From positions 186,001-250,000 of the forward strand of contig CANMDF010000003.1 in the NCBI GenBank assembly GCA_947496605.1: a stretch of DNA of 64,000 nt, in the 5' to 3' direction. Each line of letters opens with the position of its first letter. The first letter of the stretch is position 1. The DNA comes from an uncultured Paracoccaceae bacterium (GTDB lineage: Bacteria; Pseudomonadota; Alphaproteobacteria; Rhodobacterales; Rhodobacteraceae). The position numbers and the translations under genes were made by a program. Shown here one piece after another: positions 9,087 to 16,806 of the stretch. The notes under the pieces were generated by a model. It saw only the letters and a program-made list of their open reading frames with translations. It had not been told where the DNA came from and made no database searches.

Positions 9087-9961
9087 GGTACGGTAATACG
9101 GTGCCCTGCAGCGGTGATCTCATCGGCCAGTTTCGCGATATGCGCCGGGCCTACTTCGCAACACCCTCCGACAATTGTTGCACCTTTGGCAATCCATCCC
9201 ATTGCAAATTTCGCATATTGATCCGGACCAAGGTCTTGCCGTGCTGTCAACGCATCAACGGTGGGTTTGTCGCCAAGAAAGCCTTCGCTGATCTTGGTGA
9301 AGCCATTGGCATAGGCGCCGAATGGCTTGTCACCGGTCGCCAAAATTGCGATGGCGGCGTCGATTGCTTCGGGTGAAGAACAGTTTGCCAGCACAGCGCC
9401 CGCGCTGTCCGACACCGCAAAGACCTCTCCCACAGGTTCGCCTGAGCGCAGTTTTGTGCCGTCATGGTCATCAACGGTAAAGGCCAGCCAAATGGGTTTG
9501 CCCATCGGCAAAAGGGCCTCCATCAATGCACGCGCATGTGCAACAGATGCGACGGTTTCGCAGATGATCAAATCAACCTGAGGGGCCAAAATTTGCGCAA
9601 CTTCACTATAGACCGCAACCGCCTCTGCGTGCGGTGGCAACAGGTCAGGCCGATAAGATGCTTTCAGCGGACCAATAGCACCCGCTTTGAAAGGCATATC
9701 TTTTGCCTCACGCAATGCGGCTGCATAAAGCGCCTCAAACTGGTCTTCCATGCCCGTGTCAAGCAGACGATCGCGCAGGATCGCATAGGTGTTCGTTGTG
9801 CACACAGTCGCGCCAGCGGCGGCATAATCTGCATGGACCTGCGCCACCAATCCGGGATGATCGATCATGATTTGGGTCGACCAAAGAGGCGTCGGGCGAT
9901 CACCCGCACGATGGACCAGTTCCTGGCCCATGCCACCATCAAGAAGAATGATATCTGTCAC
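9083..9961 (-). CDS. Homocysteine S-methyltransferase-family protein (BHMT/MmuM-like)
   Basis: 292-residue TIM-barrel methyltransferase. The three zinc-ligand cysteines of the family are present: Cys194 (LANCS) and Cys267-Cys268 (GGCC). Zinc activates a thiol acceptor such as homocysteine, and the donor in relatives is betaine, S-methylmethionine or another methylated onium compound. Next to two dimethylglycine-dehydrogenase-like genes, betaine to dimethylglycine is the leading guess. It overlaps the GlxA-type gene by 4 nt, and its start lies beside the end of the PNPOx-like gene (9958, 4-nt overlap), so all three are probably translationally coupled. The donor is not proven by sequence. Confidence 0.85.
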   Translation of the reverse strand: MTDIILLDGGMGQELVHRAGDRPTPLWSTQIMIDHPGLVAQVHADYAAAGATVCTTNTYAILRDRLLDTGMEDQFEALYAAALREAKDMPFKAGAIGPLKASYRPDLLPPHAEAVAVYSEVAQILAPQVDLIICETVASVAHARALMEALLPMGKPIWLAFTVDDHDGTKLRSGEPVGEVFAVSDSAGAVLANCSSPEAIDAAIAILATGDKPFGAYANGFTKISEGFLGDKPTVDALTARQDLGPDQYAKFAMGWIAKGATIVGGCCEVGPAHIAKLADEITAAGHRITVP

Positions 9962-10413
9962 GTATAAAGCGCTCCGAATCTTGCTTTATACGTCGCTATC
10001 ATTTCGTCTTCGGTCACGCCATCATCATAAGGGGGTGTCCAAATCTCGGATGCAGTCTCGATGTTGATGACAACCAGTGACGAAATGCGTTCGGCAAGGT
10101 CCCCAAAGGTGTCAAGCCATCGAGGGTGCATTTGCGTAAACCAATCGCTTCCCTTGCGATGGATAACCGCTTTGCCGGCAACCCGTACCGCCTTGCGTTT
10201 GAACGGGTCGATGAAATTCACTTCGACTGCTGGATTGGCCATCAGGTTGCGGCGCGTACCGGGCGAACGAATGTCGCTGTAGGCAATCGTGGTGTCATCC
10301 AACACCAGAAACGTGCCTTTGGGCGAAACAGCTGGCGCACCTGTCAAAGTGACCGACGCCACGAACCCTAAGGGGAACGTGGCGATCAGGTCTTTCATTG
10401 GTGCGGTCAGCAT
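9958..10413 (-). CDS. Pyridoxamine 5'-phosphate oxidase-family (split-barrel flavin) protein
   Basis: 151-residue single-domain split-barrel protein. Features are the N-terminal MKDLI..FPLGFVASVT strand, TFLVLDDTTIAYSD, the RRNLMANPAVEVNF block and a KAVRVAGKA strand, as in small PNPOx-like FMN proteins. The start at 10413 is preferred over upstream codons because its ATG shares one base with the TGA of the preceding flavoprotein gene (TGATG). Probably a flavin- or heme-binding reductase or oxidase; the substrate is unknown. Its place inside the demethylation operon suggests handling of a by-product or of electrons, but this is inference. Confidence 0.75.
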   Translation of the reverse strand: MLTAPMKDLIATFPLGFVASVTLTGAPAVSPKGTFLVLDDTTIAYSDIRSPGTRRNLMANPAVEVNFIDPFKRKAVRVAGKAVIHRKGSDWFTQMHPRWLDTFGDLAERISSLVVINIETASEIWTPPYDDGVTEDEMIATYKARFGALYT

Positions 10414-12866
10414 CAGGCGCGGATGCGTTCGTTTTTGGGATCCCACAAAGGCTGATCTTCTTGGATCGTCGCAGTGTAGCGCTCACCGTAGATTTCAACC
10501 TCGACCTTGCCGCCGGGTGTGTTTACGTCCGACCGCAGCATTCCCAAAGCGATAGACTTGTTCACGCGGAAGCCCCAGTCGCCCGAAGTTGTCTCGCCCA
10601 CCTTTTCATCACCGACCCAGATCGGGGACATGTAGGGCGCGTCCAAGGGGCCGGGGTTGTCGATGGTCAGTGTCGCGAAACCCTGCTTGCGCCCACGTTG
10701 CTTTTCGCTCAGCAAAGCGGCTTTGCCAGGGAAGTCTTGGGGTTTGTCAAACTTCACAAACCGTTCCATCCCACCTTCGAGCAGGGTGTAGTCTGTGGAC
10801 AGATCACCCTTCCAAGCGCGGTAGCCTTTTTCAATGCGCAGGGCATTCAGGGCAAACATACCGAACGGCGTCGCCCCTGCGGCCAGCACGGCCTCATAAA
10901 GTGCAGGCATCTTGTCCATGCGGGCGTGGATTTCCCAACCAAGCTCACCCGCAAAGCTGACGCGGGCCAGTTTGCAAGCGGTGCCAGCGACAGTCGCAGA
11001 CTGGTGTGTCAGCCATCCAAGGCTAAGATCTGCATCGGTGCCCATAGCTGTGAACAGATCACGTGCTTTCGGACCCGTGACGATCAGCGTTGAAAACTCT
11101 TTTGTTATGTCTGTCAGCGTCAGGCCAGCAGGCAGATACTTGTCCAAAATGTCATAGTCGTGCCACTGGGCCGACGCCGCGGTGATCAGCGTAAAGTGAT
11201 CCTCAGCGTGGCGAATCAACGACATCTCGGTCAGGATACGGCCTTGGCTGTCTGGGAAGTACGCAAGGTTCATGCGCCCGATCTTGGGCAATGCACCGGC
11301 GATCATACCGCGCAGAAACTCGGCGGCACCTTCGCCCGTCAGATTGAAGCGTGAGAAACCGGGCAGGTCCAGAACGCCCACGCCGTCCCGGACGGCTTCG
11401 CATTCTTCCTGCACGCGGATCTTCCAAGGACCTTCGCGCTCCCAAGTCTCGGTCGCCTCGGTGGATGTATCGTCGCCATCCTTGGCAAACCAATTGGCAC
11501 GTTCCCATCCGTTGTAAGCGCCCATCTGGCCACCCAGCGCACGAACCTTCGCGTCTACGGGTGACAGCTTCTTGTCACGCCCAGCGGGCCACATCTTGTG
11601 CGGGAAATGCATGCCGTATTCATGGCCGTAGGTTTCCAGCGCCTTGGCGTGACAGTAATCTTCGTCCGCGTAATCAGTATAGCGACGCGGATCGACGGAC
11701 CACATATCCATCTCGGTTTCGCCCTCGGTCAGCCATTCAGCCATCACCTTACCAGCGCCACCACCCTGAACGATGCCAAAGGTAAAGGAATGCGCCTCAA
11801 ACGCGTTCTTCACGCCGGGCATCGGGCCGATCATCGGTAGACCATCAGGGGCGTATGGGATCGGGCCGTTGATATTGCGTCCAACGCCGCCTGTGCCCAG
11901 AACCGGCACACGCTCCATCGCGTCCTCAATATACCATTCCAAACGGTCCAGATCGTCAGGGTACAGCTGAAAACTAAAGTCATGCGGCATTGGGTCTTCG
12001 GGTGTTACCCAATGGGCCTTACAGTTGCGCTCATACGGGCCAAGGTTCAGGCCGTTTTTGTCCTGACGCAGGTAATAGCTGCTATCAACGTCGCGGATCA
12101 TCGGGGTCTTTTTGCCGTTTTCCTTGGTCCAGGCTTTGATCTCATCGATTTCCTCGGTCAGGAAATACTGGTGGGACATGACCGTCAGCGGCACATCGCG
12201 ACCACCGTAAGGTTTGAACCACTCACCCACGCGGGCGGCATAGTAACCAGCGGCGTTCACGACCTTTTCGCAGGTGATGTCGCCTTTGTCGGTGTGAACG
12301 ATCCAATCGCCACTGTCTTTTTGGGTCACACCAGTCGCAGGGCAGAAACGCTCAATCTTCGCGCCCAGATCACGGGCACCTTTGGCCAGCGCTTGGGTCA
12401 GCTGTGCGGGATCAATGTCACCATCCAGAGGGTCCCACAGGACGGCAGACAGATCATGCGTCTCAACAAACGGGTTGTAGTTTTTGACCTCGTCAATGCC
12501 GATCATCTCCAGCGGCAGGCCCATGCCCTTGGCTTGACCTGCGACGCGTTCAAACTCCTGACGACGCTCTTTTGTGTGACCCAGACGCAGCGCACCCGTG
12601 ACGTGATAGTTCATCGGATAATCAACTTCGTCAGCAAGCGACCGGTACATATCCAGCGAATAGCGCTGCATGTTCATCACAGCCCAGTTCGGAGCAAAGT
12701 TCGGACAGTTACCAGCGGCGTGCCAAGTGGAGCCTGCGGTCAATTCGTTCTTTTCCAGCAGGACGCAATCGGTCCAACCCATTTTGGCCAGATGATAGAG
12801 GGTCGAAACCCCCACAACACCGCCACCAATAATCACAACACGCGCAGTCGTTGGGAAGTCAGCCAT
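10413..12866 (-). CDS. Dimethylglycine dehydrogenase-like FAD protein with GcvT domain (paralog 2)
   Basis: 817 residues with the same layout as the gene at 5603-8047: GGGVVG (14-19), the covalent-flavin motif STWHAAG with His49, then a GcvT/GcvT_C folate-binding half (about 440-805, including NALRIEKGYRAWKGDLS). The substrate-side residues between 50 and 420 differ widely from the first copy, so the two probably act on different N-methyl compounds or successive steps. It starts 14 nt after the GFA gene and is directly followed by the PNPOx-like gene. Likely releases formaldehyde or methylene-tetrahydrofolate. Confidence 0.88.
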   Translation of the reverse strand: MADFPTTARVVIIGGGVVGVSTLYHLAKMGWTDCVLLEKNELTAGSTWHAAGNCPNFAPNWAVMNMQRYSLDMYRSLADEVDYPMNYHVTGALRLGHTKERRQEFERVAGQAKGMGLPLEMIGIDEVKNYNPFVETHDLSAVLWDPLDGDIDPAQLTQALAKGARDLGAKIERFCPATGVTQKDSGDWIVHTDKGDITCEKVVNAAGYYAARVGEWFKPYGGRDVPLTVMSHQYFLTEEIDEIKAWTKENGKKTPMIRDVDSSYYLRQDKNGLNLGPYERNCKAHWVTPEDPMPHDFSFQLYPDDLDRLEWYIEDAMERVPVLGTGGVGRNINGPIPYAPDGLPMIGPMPGVKNAFEAHSFTFGIVQGGGAGKVMAEWLTEGETEMDMWSVDPRRYTDYADEDYCHAKALETYGHEYGMHFPHKMWPAGRDKKLSPVDAKVRALGGQMGAYNGWERANWFAKDGDDTSTEATETWEREGPWKIRVQEECEAVRDGVGVLDLPGFSRFNLTGEGAAEFLRGMIAGALPKIGRMNLAYFPDSQGRILTEMSLIRHAEDHFTLITAASAQWHDYDILDKYLPAGLTLTDITKEFSTLIVTGPKARDLFTAMGTDADLSLGWLTHQSATVAGTACKLARVSFAGELGWEIHARMDKMPALYEAVLAAGATPFGMFALNALRIEKGYRAWKGDLSTDYTLLEGGMERFVKFDKPQDFPGKAALLSEKQRGRKQGFATLTIDNPGPLDAPYMSPIWVGDEKVGETTSGDWGFRVNKSIALGMLRSDVNTPGGKVEVEIYGERYTATIQEDQPLWDPKNERIRA

Positions 12867-12880
12867 ATCGTTTGCTCTCT

Positions 12881-13264
12881 CTAGTCGGGGATGTGCGGGG
12901 CATCATCCGGGATGGTGTAATAATCGCCTGCGTCGGCGGTAAAGATGTGCTTAGCAGGGCGCATGCCAGTCGGCAGGTCAAGGCAGCCTGCGGCAATGCC
13001 TAGGTGATTTGCGCCAATTGGCTGATAAAACAGGCTTGCGCCGCAGGTTTTACAGAAGCCGCGGCGGGCATCCTGCGATGACTGAAACCATGCAAGCCCC
13101 TCGTCGCGTGAAAAGGTCACGTCTGAGACGTCAGCACGTGTCGAGGCCCAATAGTGGCCACTCGTGCGGCGGCACTGGCTGCAATGACAAAAGGTGACTG
13201 TCTCGCGGGCGTTCTCGATCCCAAAGGCCACCGCGCCACATGCGCATTTTCCTTGCAGTACCAT
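12881..13264 (-). CDS. GFA-family zinc protein (glutathione-dependent formaldehyde-activating-like)
   Basis: 127 residues with the cysteine pattern of the GFA/CENP-V fold: CACG near the N-terminus, CHCSQC at about 30-35 and CKTC near 75. These sites bind zinc. The founding member speeds formation of S-hydroxymethylglutathione from formaldehyde, but many members have other or unknown roles. The start at 13264 is chosen because its ATG overlaps the TAA of the XRE-cupin gene (TAATG). Beside two N-demethylases that can release formaldehyde, a formaldehyde-handling role is reasonable (inference). Confidence 0.83.
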   Translation of the reverse strand: MVLQGKCACGAVAFGIENARETVTFCHCSQCRRTSGHYWASTRADVSDVTFSRDEGLAWFQSSQDARRGFCKTCGASLFYQPIGANHLGIAAGCLDLPTGMRPAKHIFTADAGDYYTIPDDAPHIPD

Positions 13265-13830
13265 TAATAGATTGGAGGCGAGATGACCCAAATAATCTCG
13301 CAGGGGGTGTCACTGTGGTTCCACCATTGGAACTGCTCTCCACGCAAACGAAAACTATCGCCAGCTTGCAGAGTGAAACGCTTGCCATCTAAGGCAATTT
13401 CAAACGTACCGCTCAAGATGTAGCAGACCTCTTGGGTGGGACGGGTCAGTGGCTCTGGCAGAAGTGAATGCGGGGCGAAAGTCGAATGTATGACCTCAAA
13501 ATCATCGGTCAGGTCCGGGGAGAGTAACGCCTCGGTCAAACCGGCCGTACGGCCACCAATGGGCCTGCGCGCATGCGAGCGGACAATTAGCCCTTCTTCC
13601 TCGGGGGAAGCGCCGACTTGCATAAAGCTGGAAACGGATACATCCAACACTGTGGCTATCCGATTAAGATCAGCAATCGCAGGATGCGACATGTCGCGTT
13701 CTACTTGGCTTAGCCACCCGACCGAACGGCCCAGCGCATCCGCCAAATCAACCAAAGTCATTTTTCTAGCTTTGCGGATTGCACGCACGTCAGCGCCAAG
13801 AGACCGGACTGTAATACGACCGTCAGGCAT
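13264..13830 (-). CDS. XRE-family regulator with C-terminal cupin sensor domain
   Basis: 188 residues. An XRE/lambda-repressor HTH (about 14-65: VRAIRKARKMTLVDLADALG, then WLSQVERD) is joined to a cupin_2 domain (about 110-182, with PTQEVCYILSGTFEIALDG and LQAGDSFRLRGEQFQWWNH). Proteins with this build often regulate amine or amino-acid catabolism by binding a small ligand in the cupin barrel. First gene of the leftward demethylation operon, coupled to the GFA gene by a 1-nt overlap; probably autoregulated from the 103-nt gap upstream. Confidence 0.88.
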   Translation of the reverse strand: MPDGRITVRSLGADVRAIRKARKMTLVDLADALGRSVGWLSQVERDMSHPAIADLNRIATVLDVSVSSFMQVGASPEEEGLIVRSHARRPIGGRTAGLTEALLSPDLTDDFEVIHSTFAPHSLLPEPLTRPTQEVCYILSGTFEIALDGKRFTLQAGDSFRLRGEQFQWWNHSDTPCEIIWVISPPIY

Positions 13831-13933
13831 TTAGCCGCCATGAATAAAACTGACATATTTTCATATCGTTAGGCCTTACCACTTCGCGAAAATTACAATT
13901 CGATTTCGGTCCGGTAACACTGACATTAACACG

Positions 13934-14386
13934 CTATTTTTCAAAGACCATTTTCAGAATATTCTGTAGTTCAGTCGCGTCATCTTGGGTAAAGATGTCG
14001 CGCTGATCGCTATCAATATCAAATACGCCGATCAGGGCACCTGCATTGTCAAAGACCGGAATGACCAATTCCGAACGCGTGCTGCTCGCACATGCGATAT
14101 GGCCTGGAAAAGCATCAACATCAGGCACCAACTGTACTTCGCCTGTCCGCGCTGCCGCACCACAAACACCACGATGAAACGGGATCACCAGACACCCGTG
14201 GCCACCTTGATATGGGCCAATCTTTAAGAGCTCTGGCGCAGTTACGCGGTAAAACCCCGTCCAATCAAAGCGATCATCGCTGTGATGCACTTCGCAGGCA
14301 ACCGTAGCCATCAAGGCAACTTGGTCCTCTTCGCCTGCGGTCAAAGCCAAGATGGTCTGCTGCAGTTCAGCGTAATTTACGGACAT
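13934..14386 (-). CDS. Free methionine-(R)-sulfoxide reductase (GAF-domain fRMsr)
   Basis: 150-residue single GAF domain. The three catalytic or resolving cysteines of the fRMsr family are in place: Cys65 (GHGC), Cys75 (RGVC) and Cys99 (GHIAC), with the typical IPFHRGVCG and DVDAFPGHIAC blocks. The enzyme reduces free methionine R-sulfoxide to methionine with thioredoxin-type reductant. The open frame runs 44 codons further upstream, but those overlap the preceding oxidoreductase gene; the ATG at 14386 lies 4 nt after that gene's stop. Third in a leftward operon with thiolase and oxidoreductase. Confidence 0.9.
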   Translation of the reverse strand: MSVNYAELQQTILALTAGEEDQVALMATVACEVHHSDDRFDWTGFYRVTAPELLKIGPYQGGHGCLVIPFHRGVCGAAARTGEVQLVPDVDAFPGHIACASSTRSELVIPVFDNAGALIGVFDIDSDQRDIFTQDDATELQNILKMVFEK

Positions 14387-14390
14387 CAGA

Positions 14391-15449
14391 TTACTCTTTG
14401 GTTTGCATTGCGACAGATAAGACGATTTTTCCAGTATAGCCCTTTTCGGCAAAGGCGACTTGGGCCGCGCTGATGTCTTGCAATGGAAACTGTGCGCCAA
14501 CCAATGGCTTGATCGCACCTGTTTCGATGCATTTCACGAGGTTTCCAAAAACTTCGGGCTCCAACACTGTACACCCAAACAGAGCAAGATCTTTCAGGTA
14601 AAGTGTCCGCACATCCAAATTGACGATCGGCCCACCCACAGCACCGGCGACTGCATAGCGACCTTTGGGACGCAGGACTTCTAACAGGGCTGGCCATTTG
14701 TCGCCCGCAACCAGATCAAGAACAACGTCCACGCTGGATGCGCCCACTGCTGCGACATAATCCGCATCCCGATCCACAATGATGTCTGCGCCCAAATCGC
14801 GCAAAGACTGGGCTTTGCTAGCGCTTGTCACCACGGCGACCACTGCGCCGCGTGCCTTTGCCAGTTGAACGGCAGCCGAGCCGACGCCCCCGGATGCGCC
14901 GGTGATCAAGACGGTCTCGCCCTCACGCAGGTTCGTGCGTGTCAGCATATTCTCTGCTGTTGAATATGAGCAGGGAAATGACGCAAGTTCCACATCAGTC
15001 AGGCTGCTATCCACCCGGTAAGCATGTCGTGCAGCAACGGTACAATATTCTGCGAATGCGCCGTCACATTCCGAGCCAAAAAACCAAGGGCATTCCAGTA
15101 TTTTGCCCTGCGCCTCAATCAAGCAAGGTTCAACAATCACCCGTTCGCCAATCCGTGCCGGATCAATGCCTGCACCGACAGCGGTGATATGACCGCATGC
15201 ATCGATCCCTTGAATACGTGGAAATCGCAACGGCTCACCTGTCCAACTTGCGTCGTCCGCATCATTGTCGCCTTTGGAATACCAGCCAACGCGCGTGTTG
15301 ATATCCGTGTTGTTCACGCCGGCAGCCGCAACACGGATCAAGACCTCGCCCGCCTTTGGTTCTGGCCTTGGTAAATCGGTGCGCCATTCCAAACACTCTG
15401 GTCCACCATGGCCCGTCAAAGCCACCCCAAACATTGTTTCATTGCTCAT
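14391..15449 (-). CDS. MDR-superfamily oxidoreductase (alcohol dehydrogenase/quinone reductase-like)
   Basis: 352 residues. The GroES-like domain (about 8-150) and Rossmann fold with GASGGVG (184-190) are clear. The ALTGHGGPECLEW start and the GIDACGHITAVG block place it among alcohol-dehydrogenase-like quinone reductases. Cysteines near 109, 120 and 128 do not form the usual four-cysteine structural zinc lobe. It lies between thiolase (13 nt upstream) and fRMsr (4 nt downstream) in one operon, so it may act on an acyl or enone compound. Substrate unknown. Confidence 0.85.
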   Translation of the reverse strand: MSNETMFGVALTGHGGPECLEWRTDLPRPEPKAGEVLIRVAAAGVNNTDINTRVGWYSKGDNDADDASWTGEPLRFPRIQGIDACGHITAVGAGIDPARIGERVIVEPCLIEAQGKILECPWFFGSECDGAFAEYCTVAARHAYRVDSSLTDVELASFPCSYSTAENMLTRTNLREGETVLITGASGGVGSAAVQLAKARGAVVAVVTSASKAQSLRDLGADIIVDRDADYVAAVGASSVDVVLDLVAGDKWPALLEVLRPKGRYAVAGAVGGPIVNLDVRTLYLKDLALFGCTVLEPEVFGNLVKCIETGAIKPLVGAQFPLQDISAAQVAFAEKGYTGKIVLSVAMQTKE

Positions 15450-15461
15450 ACTGATCTTCCC

Positions 15462-16616
15462 TTAAACGCGTTCAATCGCGATCGCCGTACCTTCGCCGCC
15501 GCCAATACAAATCGCAGCGATGCCCCGCTGCAAACCACGCGTTTCCAGCGCATGCAACAACGTCACGATGATCCGGCTCCCGGACGCGCCAATTGGATGA
15601 CCCAAAGCACAAGCACCACCGTTCACGTTGATCAGATCGCGCGGGATCTCCAGCTCATGCATAAAGGCCATGGGGACAACGGCAAATGCCTCGTTCACTT
15701 CCCACAAATCAACATCCTCAACGGACCAGCCGATCTTAGACAACAGCTTTTGGGCCGCAGGGACCGGGGCCGTCGTAAACCATCCGGCTGCTTGGGCATG
15801 GGTGGCATGGCCCACAACGCGGGCGCGGGCGTTTTTGGGGTCCGCCGACAGCACGAGTGCGGCCGCACCATCTGAAATGCTGGACGCATTCGCCGCCGTC
15901 ACCGTGCCATCGGGCCGGAAGGCTGGGCGCAGCATGGGGATTTTTTCGGGTCGTGCTTTGGCAGGCTGTTCATCGCGTGTGATGATTTCTTCGCCGGTTC
16001 GGGCGTGCAAGGTCACAGGCGTAATTTCGGCATCGAATGCACCTGATCGCTCTGCCTCCAACGCATTGGACAAAGAGGCAATCGCATATTGGTCTTGGGC
16101 TTCGCGGGTAAACTGAAATTTTTGCGCGCAGTCCTCGGCAAAGGTACCCATCAGGCGACCTTGGTCATAGGCGTCTTCCAAACCATCCAGAAACATCGAA
16201 TCTTGCACAGTCTGGTGGCCAATCCGTGCACCAGCGCGCATCTTTGGCATCAGATAAGGGGCATTTGTCATGCTCTCCATACCGCCTGCTGCGATGCGAG
16301 ACGCACCGCCAGCTGCAATCTGGTCAAACGCGATCATCGCCGTTTTCATGCCCGATCCGCACATTTTGTTCAGCGTTGTGGCAGGGACGCTGTCATCAAG
16401 GCCGGCCAAGAACCCTGCTTGTCGCGCTGGGGCCTGCCCTTGTCCGGCGGGCAGGACGCAGCCCATCAGCACCTCATCCACAGTCTCAACACCAGCGCCG
16501 GTCAATGCCGCTTTCAAAGCGGCACCACCCAATTCAGGCGCGCTGATATCGGCAAAAACGCCCTGAAACCCACCCATTGGCGTTCGGGCGGCACCATTGA
16601 TGAAGACATCGCGCAT
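15462..16616 (-). CDS. Acetyl-CoA C-acyltransferase (thiolase)
   Basis: 384-residue thiolase. The acyl-accepting cysteine is Cys86 (NKMCGSGM), the activating histidine is in [14 protein letters not shown], and the second cysteine is in CIGGGEG near the C-terminus. It condenses two acyl-CoA units or cleaves a 3-ketoacyl-CoA. It is first in the operon with the MDR oxidoreductase and fRMsr and is transcribed away from the gamma-glutamyltransferase gene. Distinct from the phaA-type thiolase at 35755-36930, so probably degradative or for another pathway (inference). Confidence 0.9.
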   Translation of the reverse strand: MRDVFINGAARTPMGGFQGVFADISAPELGGAALKAALTGAGVETVDEVLMGCVLPAGQGQAPARQAGFLAGLDDSVPATTLNKMCGSGMKTAMIAFDQIAAGGASRIAAGGMESMTNAPYLMPKMRAGARIGHQTVQDSMFLDGLEDAYDQGRLMGTFAEDCAQKFQFTREAQDQYAIASLSNALEAERSGAFDAEITPVTLHARTGEEIITRDEQPAKARPEKIPMLRPAFRPDGTVTAANASSISDGAAALVLSADPKNARARVVGHATHAQAAGWFTTAPVPAAQKLLSKIGWSVEDVDLWEVNEAFAVVPMAFMHELEIPRDLINVNGGACALGHPIGASGSRIIVTLLHALETRGLQRGIAAICIGGGEGTAIAIERV

Positions 16617-16806
16617 TCCAGCTCTCCTCTTGCTTTGTCCTCAGGCTACGCGGGGCAAAGCCAAAGCAAAAGCCTCTCTTCGCATATCATCTTGCACTGA
16701 AAACTCCCGCCGGAGGCTTCGGTTCTATCCACAAACGGAACAGGTGCCATTGCACAGACCCACCGGCGCGTTAAGTTCAGGCGCAATATCAAGGAAGGAT
16801 CACCCA

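Noticed and set aside
5603..12866. DMSP demethylase (DmdA)
   Set aside because: DmdA is a stand-alone GcvT-type protein of about 370 residues. Both genes here carry the full FAD half with a flavin-linking histidine.
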